Source: Anniella stebbinsi (taxonomy: Eukaryota; Chordata; Lepidosauria; Squamata; Anniellidae). From it: a DNA stretch of 64,000 nt. Below, piece after piece: positions 10,855 to 20,867 of the stretch. A program made the translations under genes and the position numbers. A model generated the notes under the pieces. That model worked only from the letters and a program-made list of their open reading frames with translations, made no database searches and was not told where the DNA came from. Every line of letters starts with the position of its first letter. The stretch's first letter is position 1. Location of the stretch: contig JARDYH010000001.1 of assembly GCA_029215795.1 (NCBI GenBank), forward strand, positions 401,115,154 through 401,179,153. Direction: 5' to 3'.

Positions 10855-11665
10855 GAGAGAATAGTCTCAGGATGCTGTAAACGATTCTATTGATGAAAAG
10901 TCCGGTGCGTTTCGGCCTCTTCCAATAATAATAATAATAGTAATAATAATAATAAATTTGTTTCTTACCCACCTCTTCCTCTGGTTCGAGGCGAGTAACC
11001 ACATTAAATACAAATAGTATAAATATTTAAAACTGATTAAAAACATATCAAACTAATACACTGTTAAAATAACAATAAATTAAAATTCAGCTTGGTAGGC
11101 CTGCTGGAAGAGATCAGTCTTCATGGCTTTCTCAAAGTCAAAGAGACTATTAAGTTGATGAATCTCTCCCGGCAGGCCATTCCACAGTCTGGGAGCAGCA
11201 GAAGAGAAGGTCCTCTGGGTAATGGTTGTCAGTCTAGTTCTTGTTGACTGTAGTAAATTCTTCCCAGAGGACCTAAGTATGCGGGGAGGATTGTATGGGA
11301 GAAGGCGATCCTGCAGGTAACCTGGACCCAAACCATGTAGGGCTTTAAAGGTAATAACCAACACTTTGTACTTCGCCCGGAAACTGATTGGCAGCCAGTG
11401 AAGAGATTTTAAAACTTGTGTAATGTGGTCACCCCTAGGTGTACCGGTGACCAACCTGGCTGCCATATTTTGAACTAGTTGAAGTTTCAGGACTAGGCAC
11501 AGAGGTAGCCCTATGTACAGCACATTGCAGAAATCGAGCCTCGAAGTACCAGTGCATGCACTACCATCTTTAGGTCTTCCAACTCTAGGAAAGGGTGCCT
11601 TCTTCAAAGGGCTGTAACAATGCCTGCAAAGATTTTTTTTACAACAGTTTGTCTTGCGCTGTAAA
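10855..11665. mobile_element. Hammerhead-like short repeat split by an L2 insertion
   Basis: The outer parts (about 10855-10921 and 11592-11665) match the two halves of the repeat seen intact at 30030-30130. The left half has the TGCGTTTCGGCCTCTT block; the right half has CCTTCTTCAAAGGGCTGTAA and a TGCCTGCAAAGA block. Between them lies an L2 copy, so the L2 inserted into an existing repeat. The repeat resembles Penelope-like terminal sequences. Confidence 0.55.
10922..11590 (-). mobile_element. L2-type LINE, C-terminal ORF2 with long open frame
   Basis: Minus-strand residues include TSRLDFCNVLYIGLPLCLVL, LVTGTPRGDHITQVLKSLHW, HGLGPGYLQDRLLPYNPPRI and LNSLFDFEKAMKTDLFQQAY. This is the L2 ORF2 C-terminus through its stop near 11080, followed by its 3' tail with AATAATAATAAT at 10925-10956. 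The last ~150 codons are open, so the copy is fairly young, but it is 5'-truncated. Confidence 0.88.
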
Positions 11666-12269
11666 CCCTGGCGACTCAAGCACAAGGCCACCTCTTCTTA
11701 AAATCAGGCCTCTTTTCAACGGCGTCGTCGTGCTGGCCCATTTTACCATGGGCCTGAAAGAGATCCAGAACGGTGGGACTGTCCCTATCTTAATTTGCAG
11801 GCTGCTGGACCTGATGGGTTGTCCAACCCTGTTAACGGGTGCTGTCTTACTGTAAACGTTTGATCCAGAAATCGCAAGTCGCTTCTGATCTCCTCGAAGC
11901 CCGTGATGGGAATTTTAAACCTACAGCCCTGTAGCAGCTGGGACAGGAAGAGAAAAGGCTGTGGGGCATTTCCTCTTAGACAGCCAGCTGTGGACTGCAG
12001 TTGGAGCCCGCTCCCTCGGGCTTGAGTTGATGAGTTGGGTCTTGGCATCTGCAGCTGCTGCTTTTGCATTGCTGCCTCGAACTGGCCTGGAAATAACTCG
12101 GGAGTGCTGCTACCCGTTCTAAAGGACGGGGGCTGCCCTGATGCAGGCTTTTCATGCCTGTTCTTCCCGCCCAGGACCTGTGTTGTGCAGAGACGAAAAC
12201 ATGTCTTGCTAAACCTCGAAACCCAGAACGCAGATAGTCCAGACCACCAGCCTGCAGCGATGGAGAGAT
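11666..12269. other. APBA2 intron, unassigned
   Basis: Overlapping open frames on both strands (11785-12540) have no recognisable domain. No splice-flanked exon is evident. Confidence 0.4.
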
Positions 12270-12570
12270 GGAGGCTGCCTTCAGACCTGATACCAAACCA
12301 TAGAAGCGTTGCGCTTCCACACTAATTCCTCCCGTTCCTCCGTCCTCCATGCAAGAGGGGAGCAGATGAGATGCTTCCATTCTTGTGTTGCAGCAGGACC
12401 ACAGTTTCCCGTTTCGGCCGAACCTGGCAAACGCTGGTTTGAACAAGCCACAGTTTGCTTGCAAACCCGGATCCCGAAGCATGGTTTTGAGTGGTGGTTC
12501 ACACAAACCATAGTTTACTGGCTTTAGACTAAAGGGCAAACTGTGGTTTGCTGGAAACTAGAAGGGGGAA
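12270..12570. repeat. Foldback-type DNA repeat with AAACCATAGTTT-like motifs
   Basis: Motifs of the AAACCATAG / CTATGGTTT kind occur in both orientations: CCAAACCATAGAAGC at 12294, CACAGTTTGCTTGCAAAC at 12449, CACAAACCATAGTTTAC at 12501 and AAACTGTGGTTTGC at 12538. This suggests a degenerate inverted-repeat DNA element. Similar words recur at 30408-30465. The boundaries are approximate. Confidence 0.4.
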
Positions 12571-13796
12571 TGTCTAGATTCCCCTCATGTGTGAAGCAAA
12601 GGGAAGGACACGAGGGACACACAATCCATGAAAGATGTCAGTCAATAAACTGGAATGAATGCCTCACTTTCAACCTTAGTAAGGGTTTTTTCCCCCCTGG
12701 TGAAAGTCTCCATGTTAACATTGGAGAAAAGCAGCAGTGCCTCAGTATGTATATTGCACATTAGAAAATGTCAATCCCTTTAAACGTGTCACTTAAAATG
12801 TATCATGTGCTGATAATTTGGCATTTTTCCAGTTTTCCCATTCTGCCCCCCCATTCCCATTGCAAAAGGTTCAAATGCCTCTCCTAAGGCTGAGTGACTT
12901 GCACCAAGAGCTTTAAGCTAAAATTTGCTGGGATTTTAGCTCTGCCTCCTTTGACTCCTGCCCCGCCCACCACTCGAATGTGCGCCCCCTAGGGGCTTTC
13001 CGAAATGGAATTCAGCCCTTGGGCTTAAAAGAGGTTCAATGCCCCCTGAGCTAGATGGAGAAATTGTTTGAGCTGGTGTGAGGCACTTCGGTTTCCTGTT
13101 TCTTTGGCAATCTGGTGGACAGGCTCCACGTGTGAGGCATTGGCCAATGGCTCCTTTGCGCCTGGATCCCTGCATCATTGCTGTGCTGGCTTGATGAAAG
13201 CGCACTGTTTGGCAGTGCGCCCAAACCATGGGGTGGAATTAATAGGACTGGGGGTAAGGAATCCTGAACTGTACAAGGTGCAAATTGGCCTAGGGTCAAC
13301 ATTCAGAGCCGGGCATCACGCTTCATACCTGGCATTCTATTTACTGCATCGCCTCGACTTTCCAGAAACTGCTTTCAACTCCACAGGTTCTATGGATCCA
13401 TTCCAGGGCCGTGGCGTGCTAACTTATGTCCGTTCACCTCCTAAAGAACATCCCTTGGCGAAACAGGGGTGGTCTCACCCATCACGTACAGGTTGCTTTT
13501 AAGAATGTACTTGCGAGAGCCAGGAACACATGCAGCTTCCCCCCCCCCCAATAGAGAATTGTTCGAGCTTGTGTGGGTGTGCATTCAGGGAGCTATTCCC
13601 ATAGCAACCATTTCTGTTCTGTGCTAGCACTGGCTCTCCGAGATAGCAAAGTCACACAGTGAATTGTCACTGTTGCATGAAGTCAGGCGTCATATTTTTA
13701 GAGCTGCGGGGGTTGTTTGGAAGCACGCTTGTGACGTGTCGTCCAAACTGGGGATGGACGGTTCAAGTCTATTTCCAGTCCACGTCAATTAAGCCC
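12571..13796. other. APBA2 intron, unassigned
   Basis: No exon or clearly assignable repeat seen. Confidence 0.4.
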
Positions 13797-14190
13797 ACAC
13801 AAAAATGTGCATTTTTATGCCATTTCCCCTAACATATACATTTTGTATCCAATCTCCCCTAATATATGCATTTTTGTATCCAACGTCTCCCAATATACGC
13901 AGTGAGCCAGTTGTGGTGTAGTGGTTAGGGTGTTGGACTCGGTCTTAGGAGATCTGGGTTCTGGTCGCCATTCAGCCATGAACCTCAGTGGGTGACTTAG
14001 TCACTGACTCTCAGCCTAACCTACCTCACAGGGCCGTGTGGATGAAACAGAGAGGAGGGAAGACCATGGGATCCTTGCAAGAGAAAAATGGTGGGATGTA
14101 AATCTAATAAATAAATACATGAATAAATGTTTGCAAGCAACTTTCCCTAATATGTGCTTTTTTTGTATGCACTTTTAGAGCTGAGAAGTG
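13797..14190. repeat. AT-rich TGTGCATTTTT repeat interrupted by a SINE
   Basis: Variants of TTTTTGTATCCAA-TCTCCCCTAATATATGC recur at 13797-13905 and resume at about 14125-14190 after the SINE at 13908-14120. A similar run (TGTGCACATTTTT and ATGCATTTTTTCC) lies at 16262-16430. Confidence 0.5.
13908..14120 (+). mobile_element. tRNA-derived SINE, Sauria-SINE type
   Basis: The head has pol III A-box-like GTGTAGTGGTTAGGGTGTTG and B-box-like GGGTTCTGGTCGCC. The body contains AGCCTAACCTACCTCACAGG and GGTGGGATGTAAATCTAATA, ending in AAATAAATA. This is the layout of Sauria SINEs (tRNA head, Bov-B-like tail) of squamates. Related copies lie at 38466 and 45058. Confidence 0.85.
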
Positions 14191-14705
14191 CATCCCATAA
14201 TTTGGAGAAGTGTGCAGTACAAAGGACAGTCTTCCAAATTGGATATTAGTCCAGGAAGTGCAAATTAGGTTCATTGACTTAAAAATGTGGTCCAAATGAA
14301 ATTCTCTGCCCCCCACATCCTTAGACTGCAGATTACCCCACCTTTGTTTTTCCATCTGGAATAAGCTCTGAAGAAACCAGTACACCCTTTTAGATTAAAT
14401 TGAATGGGACAGAGCCACTGATTGGATAATACTTGGGGCATCAACAAGACATGTTGTCTCTTGCCCCTGACCAAATTTGCTTGTGTTGTTGAAAGCTTCA
14501 GCTGTTGTTGAAGATGCAAGGCCCTAGGAGTTGGCTGTTGTAATCCTGGGGCCAGCCCAATAATAAGAAAAAAGGACGAGAGTTTCTGGAGATGCTTTAG
14601 GTATATTGTATGGTAGGAATGGTCAGCAGGTAGATTGTGATCTCCTAGCAGATCTCTGAAGGGTTTAGAATAGAGTCGTATGGATCAGCAAAACTTGAGA
14701 TTGCC

Positions 14706-14906
14706 ATGGTTTGTGGAGGGGCCATAGTTCCATGGGAAAGCCCCTTCTTTGCAAGCCAAAGATCCCAGGTTCGATCCCTGGCTTCTCCAGGTAGGGCGAG
14801 GAAAGGAATCCTGCCTGAAACCCTGGAGAGCTGCTGTCAGTCAGTGTCAACAAGACTGGGCTGGATAGACCAAGTGTCTGGTCCAGTATAAGGCACCTTC
14901 CTATGT
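14706..14906 (+). mobile_element. tRNA-derived SINE, second family
   Basis: The head has a B-box-like GGTTCGATCCCTGGC. The middle (GGAATCCTGCCTGAAACCCT) and the tail (AGTATAAGGCACCTTCCTAT) are shared with copies at 24600, 33705 and 43626. Its tail is interrupted by the hAT-like element that starts at 14907. Confidence 0.82.
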
Positions 14907-15152
14907 TAGGGATGTGCACTGGATCGGACCCGATCCACGATCCGAGTCCGGTCCAGTGGGAAATCGGAAAAATTATCCGATTTCTGATCCGACAGCTGGA
15001 TCGTCCGATCCCATCCGAACCGGTCTGAAAAGGTTACGAACCGGTTCGGCGGATCGGCGGGTGCCTACTGGCGCCCACCGCTGCTTCCATTGGCTGGCGC
15101 CAGCGGGCGCCCGCCGATGAAAGTGGACAGCGGGGGGGGAGGAGGGGGGCGC

Positions 15153-15336
15153 TTACCTTCCCGGCCCGTCCGCTCCCGTCCGGCACCGGCGGCTACTACC
15201 AGCGGGCTCCGCGGCCTGCTCCAGGGTGGCGCGCCGGGTGATGTCATCACCCGGCGCGCTACTCTAGAGCAGGCCGCGGAGCCCGCTGGTAGTAGCCGCC
15301 GGCGCCGGACGGGAGCGGACGGGCCGGGAAGGTAAG
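15153..15336. repeat. Near-perfect 184-bp palindrome, unit 1
   Basis: It runs from CTTACCTTCCCGGCCCGTCC to its mirror ending GGGCCGGGAAGGTAAG, centred on GGGTGATGTCATCACCC near 15244. The arms differ at few positions. Confidence 0.9.
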
Positions 15337-15388
15337 CAGGGGGCGTGCGGAGGGGAGGAGGGGGCGCACGGAGGGGAGGAGGGGGGCC

Positions 15389-15573
15389 CTTACCTTCCCG
15401 GCCCGTCCGCTCCCGTCCGGCGCCGGCGGCTACTACCAGCGGGCTCCGCGGCCTACTCCAGGGTGGCGCACCGGGTGATGTCATCACCCGGCGCGCTACT
15501 CTAGAGCAGGCCGCGGAGCCCGCTGGTAGTAGCCGTCGGCGCCGGACGGGAGCGGACGGGCCGGGAAGGTAAG
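15389..15573. repeat. Near-perfect 185-bp palindrome, unit 2
   Basis: A tandem copy of unit 1 with the same CTTACC start and GGTAAG end and the same GTGATGTCATCAC centre. The two units are separated by a G-rich spacer. Confidence 0.9.
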
Positions 15574-15604
15574 CAGGGGGTGCGCGGAGGGGAGGAGGGG
15601 GGCC

Positions 15605-15784
15605 CTTACCTTTCCGGCCCGTCTGCTCCCGTCCGGCGCCGGCGGCTACTACCAGCGGGCTCCGCTGCCTGCTCCAGGGTGGCGCGCCGGGTGATCACCC
15701 GGCGCGCTACTCTAGAGCAAGCTGCAAAGCCGGCTGGCAGTAGCCGCCGGCGCCAGACGGGAGCGAACGGCCCTAACAGGTAAG
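15605..15784. repeat. 180-bp palindrome, unit 3, more diverged
   Basis: A third copy. The centre is shortened to CGGGTGATCACCCG, and the right arm has several changes (GCAAGCTGCAAAGCC region). Confidence 0.85.
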
Positions 15785-15802
15785 CAGTGGCGGGGAAGGG
15801 GG

Positions 15803-15887
15803 CTTACCCCCCCCTGGAGCTGTCCGCTTCTATCTGCGGGCGCCCGCGGGCGCCCGCAGATGGAAGCGGACGGCCCCAGGGGGGGTA
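15803..15887. repeat. Short related palindrome, unit 4
   Basis: It is centred on GCGGGCGCCCGCGGGCGCCCGC, with arms TGTCCGCTTCTATCTG and CAGATGGAAGCGGACG. It keeps the CTTACC left edge. Confidence 0.8.
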
Positions 15888-15992
15888 GGGAGCACGGGGG
15901 AGGGGGCTTACCTGCCGGGGCTGTCCACAGCGGACGGCCCCGGGGGGGAGGGAGTTAGGCCCCCCCTCACCCACCCGCCGCCATTTTTTCCT

Positions 15993-16022
15993 CATAGACT
16001 TGCATTGCAATGCAAGTCTATG
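15993..16022. repeat. Perfect 30-bp palindrome within larger arms
   Basis: CATAGACTTGCATTG is followed directly by its reverse complement. GCCGCCATTTTTT and AAATGGCGGC extend the arms to about 15977-16047, with a 13- to 14-base G run at 16021-16034. Confidence 0.9.
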
Positions 16023-16178
16023 GGGGGGGGGGGGGAAATGGCGGCCGATCCAAAAATTTCCGATTTTTGGATCAGGATCGGACTCGATCCGGTCCGGGGG
16101 GCCTCCGATTTTGTCCGAACCAATCCATGACAAAATTGGAGGTCCCGATCCGATCCGGGGGGTCCGTGCACATCCCTA

Positions 16179-17113
16179 GTTTCTATGAGGTTTTCCAAAT
16201 GTCACCTTGAATCTTGTTCCAACTTGTGTCCATACTAGATTGCGAACTTCGTTTTTTCCCTTTAAGCATGAAAACGTGAGCATACTTTCATGCCCATTTC
16301 CCCATTTTTTCCAACAATTATGCTCATTTTTAAATGTGCGCATTCTCCCTATTGTTTAAAACATGCTTGTGCACATTTTTCAAAAGTATGCATTTTTTCC
16401 ATGTGCACATTTTCTGAACACATTTTGGGGGGGGGGTCTGTTTGATGAATCGTGTTGCAAGCTTGGGACTCTGCAGACTTTGACTGCAGACTGCATTCAG
16501 GTCTGCTTCTGGTTCTGGGAAGTGCGAACTTGGCAAATTCTGGTCAAATTCTGGTCAGAAACAAATGGAAACAATTTTCTCACACATCCTTAATTTGGAG
16601 TGGATCTGCAAAGGTTTCAGGCTTCCAATTCTCTGACAATACAAAAAAATCAGAAAGACTTTGTCCCCTGTGTTACATTGTTTAAAAACCAGGAATATTT
16701 TGTGTGTGTGTGAAAGCGCTTGTGAGGTGGGTTCTGGGACTGATCATCAATTCCTGGGTGGAGCATTGCTTTCCTCAATTTTGAGCCTATGTCTTCCCAC
16801 CTGTGTCACTATTTTGCACCTGGTTCTGATTGATGGCTCTCAGGATCCTAATACACAGTAACATATATCTTTGAAACCAAATGCCTCCCCTCCCACCCTG
16901 AGACGTGCTACTTGGAGGCAAAGGGTTGAATCTAGCCTTCTAATAATTAAAGTAGTGACTGATTTGTGTAGCATTTTGTATAGCGACATCAAATCATCTC
17001 TAGGTAAGAGCAGACCAAGGCTAAACGCTTGTGACCTTCCTATTACTTCTGCACACAACAATCACATTGTGATCTTTTCTTCTGTTTAATTGAACATGAA
17101 TATCTCCCGGCAG
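16179..17113. other. APBA2 intron, AT-rich repeat then unassigned
   Basis: Bases 16262-16430 resemble the TGTGCATTTTT repeat of 13797. A TG run sits at 16702-16710. The rest up to the exon is unassigned. Confidence 0.4.
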
Positions 17114-17254
17114 ATCTGTAGTCTGATGAGAGGTGGGATAGCAGAGAGAGGCGGAGTCCGGGTTGGCCATCGCATCATTGAGATCAACGGTCAAAGTGTC
17201 GTAGCCACTGCTCACGAGAAGATAGTACAAGCTTTGTCGAACTCTGTGGGAGAG
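17114..17254 (+). CDS. APBA2: APBA2 exon encoding core of PDZ2
   Basis: This 141-bp phase 0-0 exon (47 codons) encodes [40 protein letters not shown] and LSNSVGE. It is the central part of PDZ2, including the [12 protein letters not shown] strand and the alpha-B helix that lines the peptide groove; [13 protein letters not shown] contains the helix-start His typical of class I PDZ grooves. [16 protein letters not shown] matches APBA2; APBA1 has TPHEKIVHILSNAVGE, as I recall it. The acceptor is CTCCCGGCAG|ATC and the donor GGAGAG|GTGAGT. Confidence 0.97.
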
Positions 17255-17619
17255 GTGAGTCTTCCTGAGTGGAATATTTTATCAATTATAAAGAATCTTT
17301 AATAGATTTTAGATTACTTTTGTCAGAAGAAGAGAGAAAAAACCCTAAATCCAAGATGGTGGCTTTGCCTACATTTCACTCAGAGCATCTCAAAAAGATT
17401 GTAAAATGTTAGGGAGTAAAATTAATCAAGAACTGGAAATCAGTGGATTCAAAAATGAAACGTATGCCTGTCTTCTGTTCTCTATGTGTTCTACTGATTT
17501 GATAAGTTGACATTCAGATAGTTGACTGAGGATAGCAGGCTTGTAAGATAGGCATGAAACATGTAAAGTCCATTTGTCAACACCGAGGCAGAAATAAGTG
17601 AGACTCACAAGGTGAAAAC

Positions 17620-17775
17620 ATGAGAAGAGTTATTCTGGATCAAGCCAAAGGCCTATTTAGTGCAGTGTTCTGTTGACACATTGGCTAACCAGATGCCCCA
17701 ATGAGAAGCCCACAAGTAGGACATAAGTGCAATAGCACCCTTCCATTCATGTCCCCAGCAAGGGACATACAGAGC
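17620..17775 (-). mobile_element. CR1 3' tail fragment, minus strand
   Basis: TTCTGGATCAAGCCAAAGGC, followed by CTGTTGACACATTGGC and GCCCACAAGTAGGACATAAG, is the inverted tail of the CR1 type seen forward at 18616-19022 and inverted at 51465 and 55085. Confidence 0.65.
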
Positions 17776-17852
17776 CATACTGCCTTCAATAATGGAGACA
17801 ATAAATAGTCATCATGACTAGTAGACATTAATAGCAGAATGCGGGAAATGAG

Positions 17853-17855
<3 letters not shown>

Positions 17856-17884
<29 letters not shown>
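17856..17884. repeat. (AT)n microsatellite
   Basis: An uninterrupted run of about 14 AT units. Confidence 0.95.
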
Positions 17885-17887
<3 letters not shown>

Positions 17888-18140
17888 ATTTGGGGTCTAC
17901 CTCCAAACTGATAGTTTGAAAACAGAAACTCCCAAGAGTTTGGACCATACAAACATTAGGGCAAGGATGGACAATTAGTGGACCTCCAAATGTTTTGGCC
18001 TACAACTCCCACGATCCTTCTCCATTAGCTATGCTGGCTAGGGCCCCATAGTTTTGGCAGTTGTATTCAGCGTGCTACATTCAAACTGAATATTTAAATT
18101 ACCAACTATTAGTCAGAATTGCTCTTCTTTTTTTTTTTTT

Positions 18141-18615
18141 TTGCATTTTGCATTTTTGAAAAGGGCAACTCAAATGATCAAGGGGCTGGAGCATCTCCCC
18201 TATGAGGGAAGGTTGCAACAGCAGGGATTGTTTAGCTTTGAAAAAAGGAGGCTAAGGGAAGACCTGATAGAGGGGTACAAAATTATGCATGGTGTGGAGA
18301 ACGTGGATAGGGAGACAAAAGGGTACCACAAGGAAGATGGTCATGAACTAATTTCCATGGCCATAGAAATTAGGACCCGGAATAATGAGCATAAGTTACA
18401 GCTACCAAGATTTTGATTAAATATAAGGAAAAACTTCCTGATCTGTACAACAGTGGAACAGTCTACATACTGAGGTTGTGGGTTCTCCATCTCTGGAGGT
18501 TTTTAAGAAGAGGCCGGACAGCCACCTCTCATTGATGGTGTCATTGGTTTTCCTGCACACTGCAGAGGGTTGGATTAGATGATCCTTGTGGTTTCTTCCA
18601 ACTCCATGATTCCAT
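18141..18615 (+). mobile_element. CR1 LINE fragment, C-terminal
   Basis: It encodes KRATQMIKGLEHLPYEGRLQ, QGLFSFEKRRLREDLIEGYK and IEIRTRNNEHKLQLPRF-stop, then degraded sequence and a GGTTGGATTAGATGATCC 3' end. This is another CR1 subfamily (MIKGLEHLPYE), different from that at 2641. Confidence 0.85.
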
Positions 18616-19025
18616 GATTTTTTCTCCCTTTCTCAAAATACAAGAACCCAAAGGGGCCATCCCATGAAGCTGATTGGTGGGAGTTTCAGGGCAGAAAAAA
18701 GGAAGGACTTATTCATACAGCGCATAGTTAAACTATGGAATTTGCTACCACATGATATAGTGATGGCCACCAATTTGGATGGCTTTAAAAGGGGATTAGA
18801 GAAACTCTTGGAGAAGGCTATCAAAGGTTATTAGTCCTGATAGCTATGTGCTATCTCCAGTAGCCTATGTACACCAGTTGCTGGGGAACATGGGCGGAAG
18901 GGTGCGGTTGCACTAGAGTCCTGCTTGTGGGTTCCTGAACAACAGCTGGTGGGCCACTGCGTGAACAGAATGGTGAACTAGATGGACCCTTGCTCTGATC
19001 CAGCTTGGCTGTTCTTATGTTCTGA
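18616..19025 (+). mobile_element. CR1 LINE 3' tail, second subfamily
   Basis: Contains GATGGCCACCAATTTGGATG, CCAGTTGCTGGGGAACATGG and AACTAGATGGACCCTTGCTC, ending near TTCTTATGTTCTGA. The same tail occurs at 24680, 40595 and 46149. It lies 60 bases before the last APBA2 exon. Confidence 0.75.
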
Positions 19026-19088
19026 AGCCCATCTTTGATTTTCACCTGATCTCAATCGTCATTCATTCTCTTGTAACTCATTTGACAG

Positions 19089-19160
19089 ATCCATATGAAG
19101 ACCATGCCTGCAGCAATGTTCAGGCTCCTAACTGGACAAGAGACGCCGCTGTACATCTAA
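19089..19160 (+). CDS. APBA2: APBA2 last coding exon, C-terminus and stop
   Basis: The exon encodes IHMKTMPAAMFRLLTGQETP then LYI and TAA. It completes the last PDZ2 strand and the conserved Mint C-terminal tail. In this family the C-terminal residues fold back towards PDZ1 and can regulate it (known of the family, not visible here). MFRLLTGQETPLYI is the APBA2 form; APBA1 ends differently, in a PVYI-type tail. The acceptor is TCATTTGACAG|ATC, phase 0. The stop at 19158-19160 ends the gene's coding part. Confidence 0.97.
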   Translation: MHMKTMPAAMFRLLTGQETPLYI

Positions 19161-20600
19161 CATGAGGCTGCATCACTCCTTGAAAGGACTGTACGATCCC
19201 AGCCATGTGAGAAACCTTCAAGAGGAATTTTGTATATTGTAGAAAGGAAAGGGTTTAAACCGAGTCCTGGATATTCCGGAAACTCAATGGATTCAGCTTC
19301 TTTGCCTTTTTTTCTTAGGTTCTCTCTTTTTAAAAAATTTTGTTGCCAAAAGATGAAGCTGTTACTATGGACAATAACCACTGACACCATCTTTCTAATA
19401 CATAGAAGTATTTTGCAACGTCATCTACAAAGCCCCTTTTCTCATGCGAGATTTGCAAGCATAGGGTGAAATCCACCACCAATGTCCCCTGCGCAAACTC
19501 CACTGCCGTGTTGGTCGTGTCCTGTTTGTGGCAGTGGAGCCTGCGTGACCTTCGTTCCTGGTGGGTCATGCTTGTATACATATTTAAACATGATCATGGC
19601 ATGTCCATCCCGTGTCTACTACATCTGCCACTTTTAAACCAGAACGGCAAACACAAATGTGTGAACAAGTCTGTGAAAACAGACCCTTTGAAATCATGGC
19701 GGCCTAAAACCCACACGTTTGATTGCAAAAATGTAAAACAAATTGAACAAGGGGCAGATCATTGAAATGACTAAGAATGTATGCAATTTTAAGATGGGGG
19801 AGGGGGATGCTAATCAAAAGATAATCTGTCGTTATTGGTATTCTCATTGACAAGTGTAATTAACGTGAGTTTTGATGAGATGTGACATAAGTGTGAAACA
19901 GGAACTTGGGGCATTTGATGGGGTGGAGATGATGGGGGGAGGGGGAGGGAAAAGCTTTTTTAAAAAATGCAAAATAAAAGAATTGCCATAATATGAACAC
20001 TGGATATTTATTTAGGTGAAGTTGGTTTATGTTATGGAGCTTGATGGTTTTTAATGACAAAAAAATGGTTCCTACAGATTTGGCACTGGAGTACCTCCCA
20101 GTTTTAAATATGCCACAACTTTCCATATCACCCTCTGGTTGAACAAAAGTTCACTATGGGAAAGCCATGCTTAAATAGTAATTTTTTTTTATACAACATG
20201 TTTAAACTTTGGTTTTCTTTTCCTGTTTTGTTTCTGAGCCAACCTGTGATCTGAATGTAACCAGTGGCTGCGAATGAGAAGCCATTGCCATCAACAGTAT
20301 TAGAAATTGTGGAGACGATTAAACCCAGTTATAGTAATGTTGTGTTCATTATGAGATAAATGTCAACTGATGTAACCCTTTTGTCTTCATTTTTTCCCTT
20401 TTTCTCTTCCCCCGCTCCCTCTACTTTTGGCCAAGGCCTTGAAGAAAATTACACTGTGACTAAAGACGCCTTACCATGCAGTAACAAAAAGCTTTAGGAC
20501 TACTGTACTTCAAGGAGTAACACCGTAGCTCTCTGTTGCATGCAGGTGACCCTAGGAGAGAATTAATCTAGACTCACTAATAAATTTGGAGTAACAAAGC
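19161..20600 (+). other. APBA2: APBA2 3' UTR (probable) and possible poly(A) signals
   Basis: The sequence after the stop is A/T-rich and free of obvious LINE or SINE copies for over 1 kb, consistent with a 3' UTR. An AATAAA is at 19973-19978 and an ATTAAA is near 20318. I cannot tell which, if either, is used; the right boundary is arbitrary. Confidence 0.5.
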
Positions 20601-20810
20601 ACCGCGGCTTCTCTTGTTTGTTTTGCAGACCACTTGGCGACAGTGGCGGGACCAGCTACCGCCTAGCGCTGCTGGCATGTAACCGCTGTCGTTTGCAGTG
20701 GGGATCTTGTAAGAACAACTTTGAAATGGAGGTTGAGCAGCAGCAGCTCTAGGTAGATTGCAAACGCCCTTGCTCAGTTTCAAAGTGCATTGCGGAGAAC
20801 TTAACCACTC

Positions 20811-20867
20811 GCTTATTTATTCATCCAACCAGCCAGGAATTATTTATTCATCCAACCAGCCAGGAAT
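20811..20867. repeat. Short tandem duplication, ~28-bp unit x2
   Basis: TTATTTATTCATCCAACCAG and the following CCAGGAA are repeated directly, back to back. Confidence 0.85.

Larger units (their letters stand above)
14907..16178. mobile_element. hAT-like foldback element with GATCC-rich ends (copy 1)
   Basis: The ends are inverted repeats TAGGGATGTGCAC and GTGCACATCCCTA. Next inward, both sides are rich in GGATCGGA/TCCGATCC words. The interior is very GC-rich and made of nested palindromes (15153-15887 and 15977-16047). There is no transposase. It sits in the tail of the SINE at 14706-14906. The flanks TTCCTATG (14898-14905) and TTTCTATG (16180-16187) could be a target duplication, but that SINE tail is naturally repetitive, so this is ambiguous. 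The second family copy at 58797-61767 has clearer 8-bp flanks. Confidence 0.75.

Noticed and set aside
14706..14790. tRNA gene (B-box GGTTCGATCC)
   Set aside because: The box belongs to a tRNA-derived SINE head; no full cloverleaf, and the same unit recurs with a SINE body.
15065..15572. Open frames of 75-140 codons rich in Arg, Pro and Gly on both strands
   Set aside because: They arise from GC-rich palindromic repeats and mirror one another on both strands; not coding.
17856..17884. CRISPR-like or regular spaced repeats
   Set aside because: Only microsatellites and tandem repeats are present. No repeat-spacer structure exists, and the window is vertebrate.
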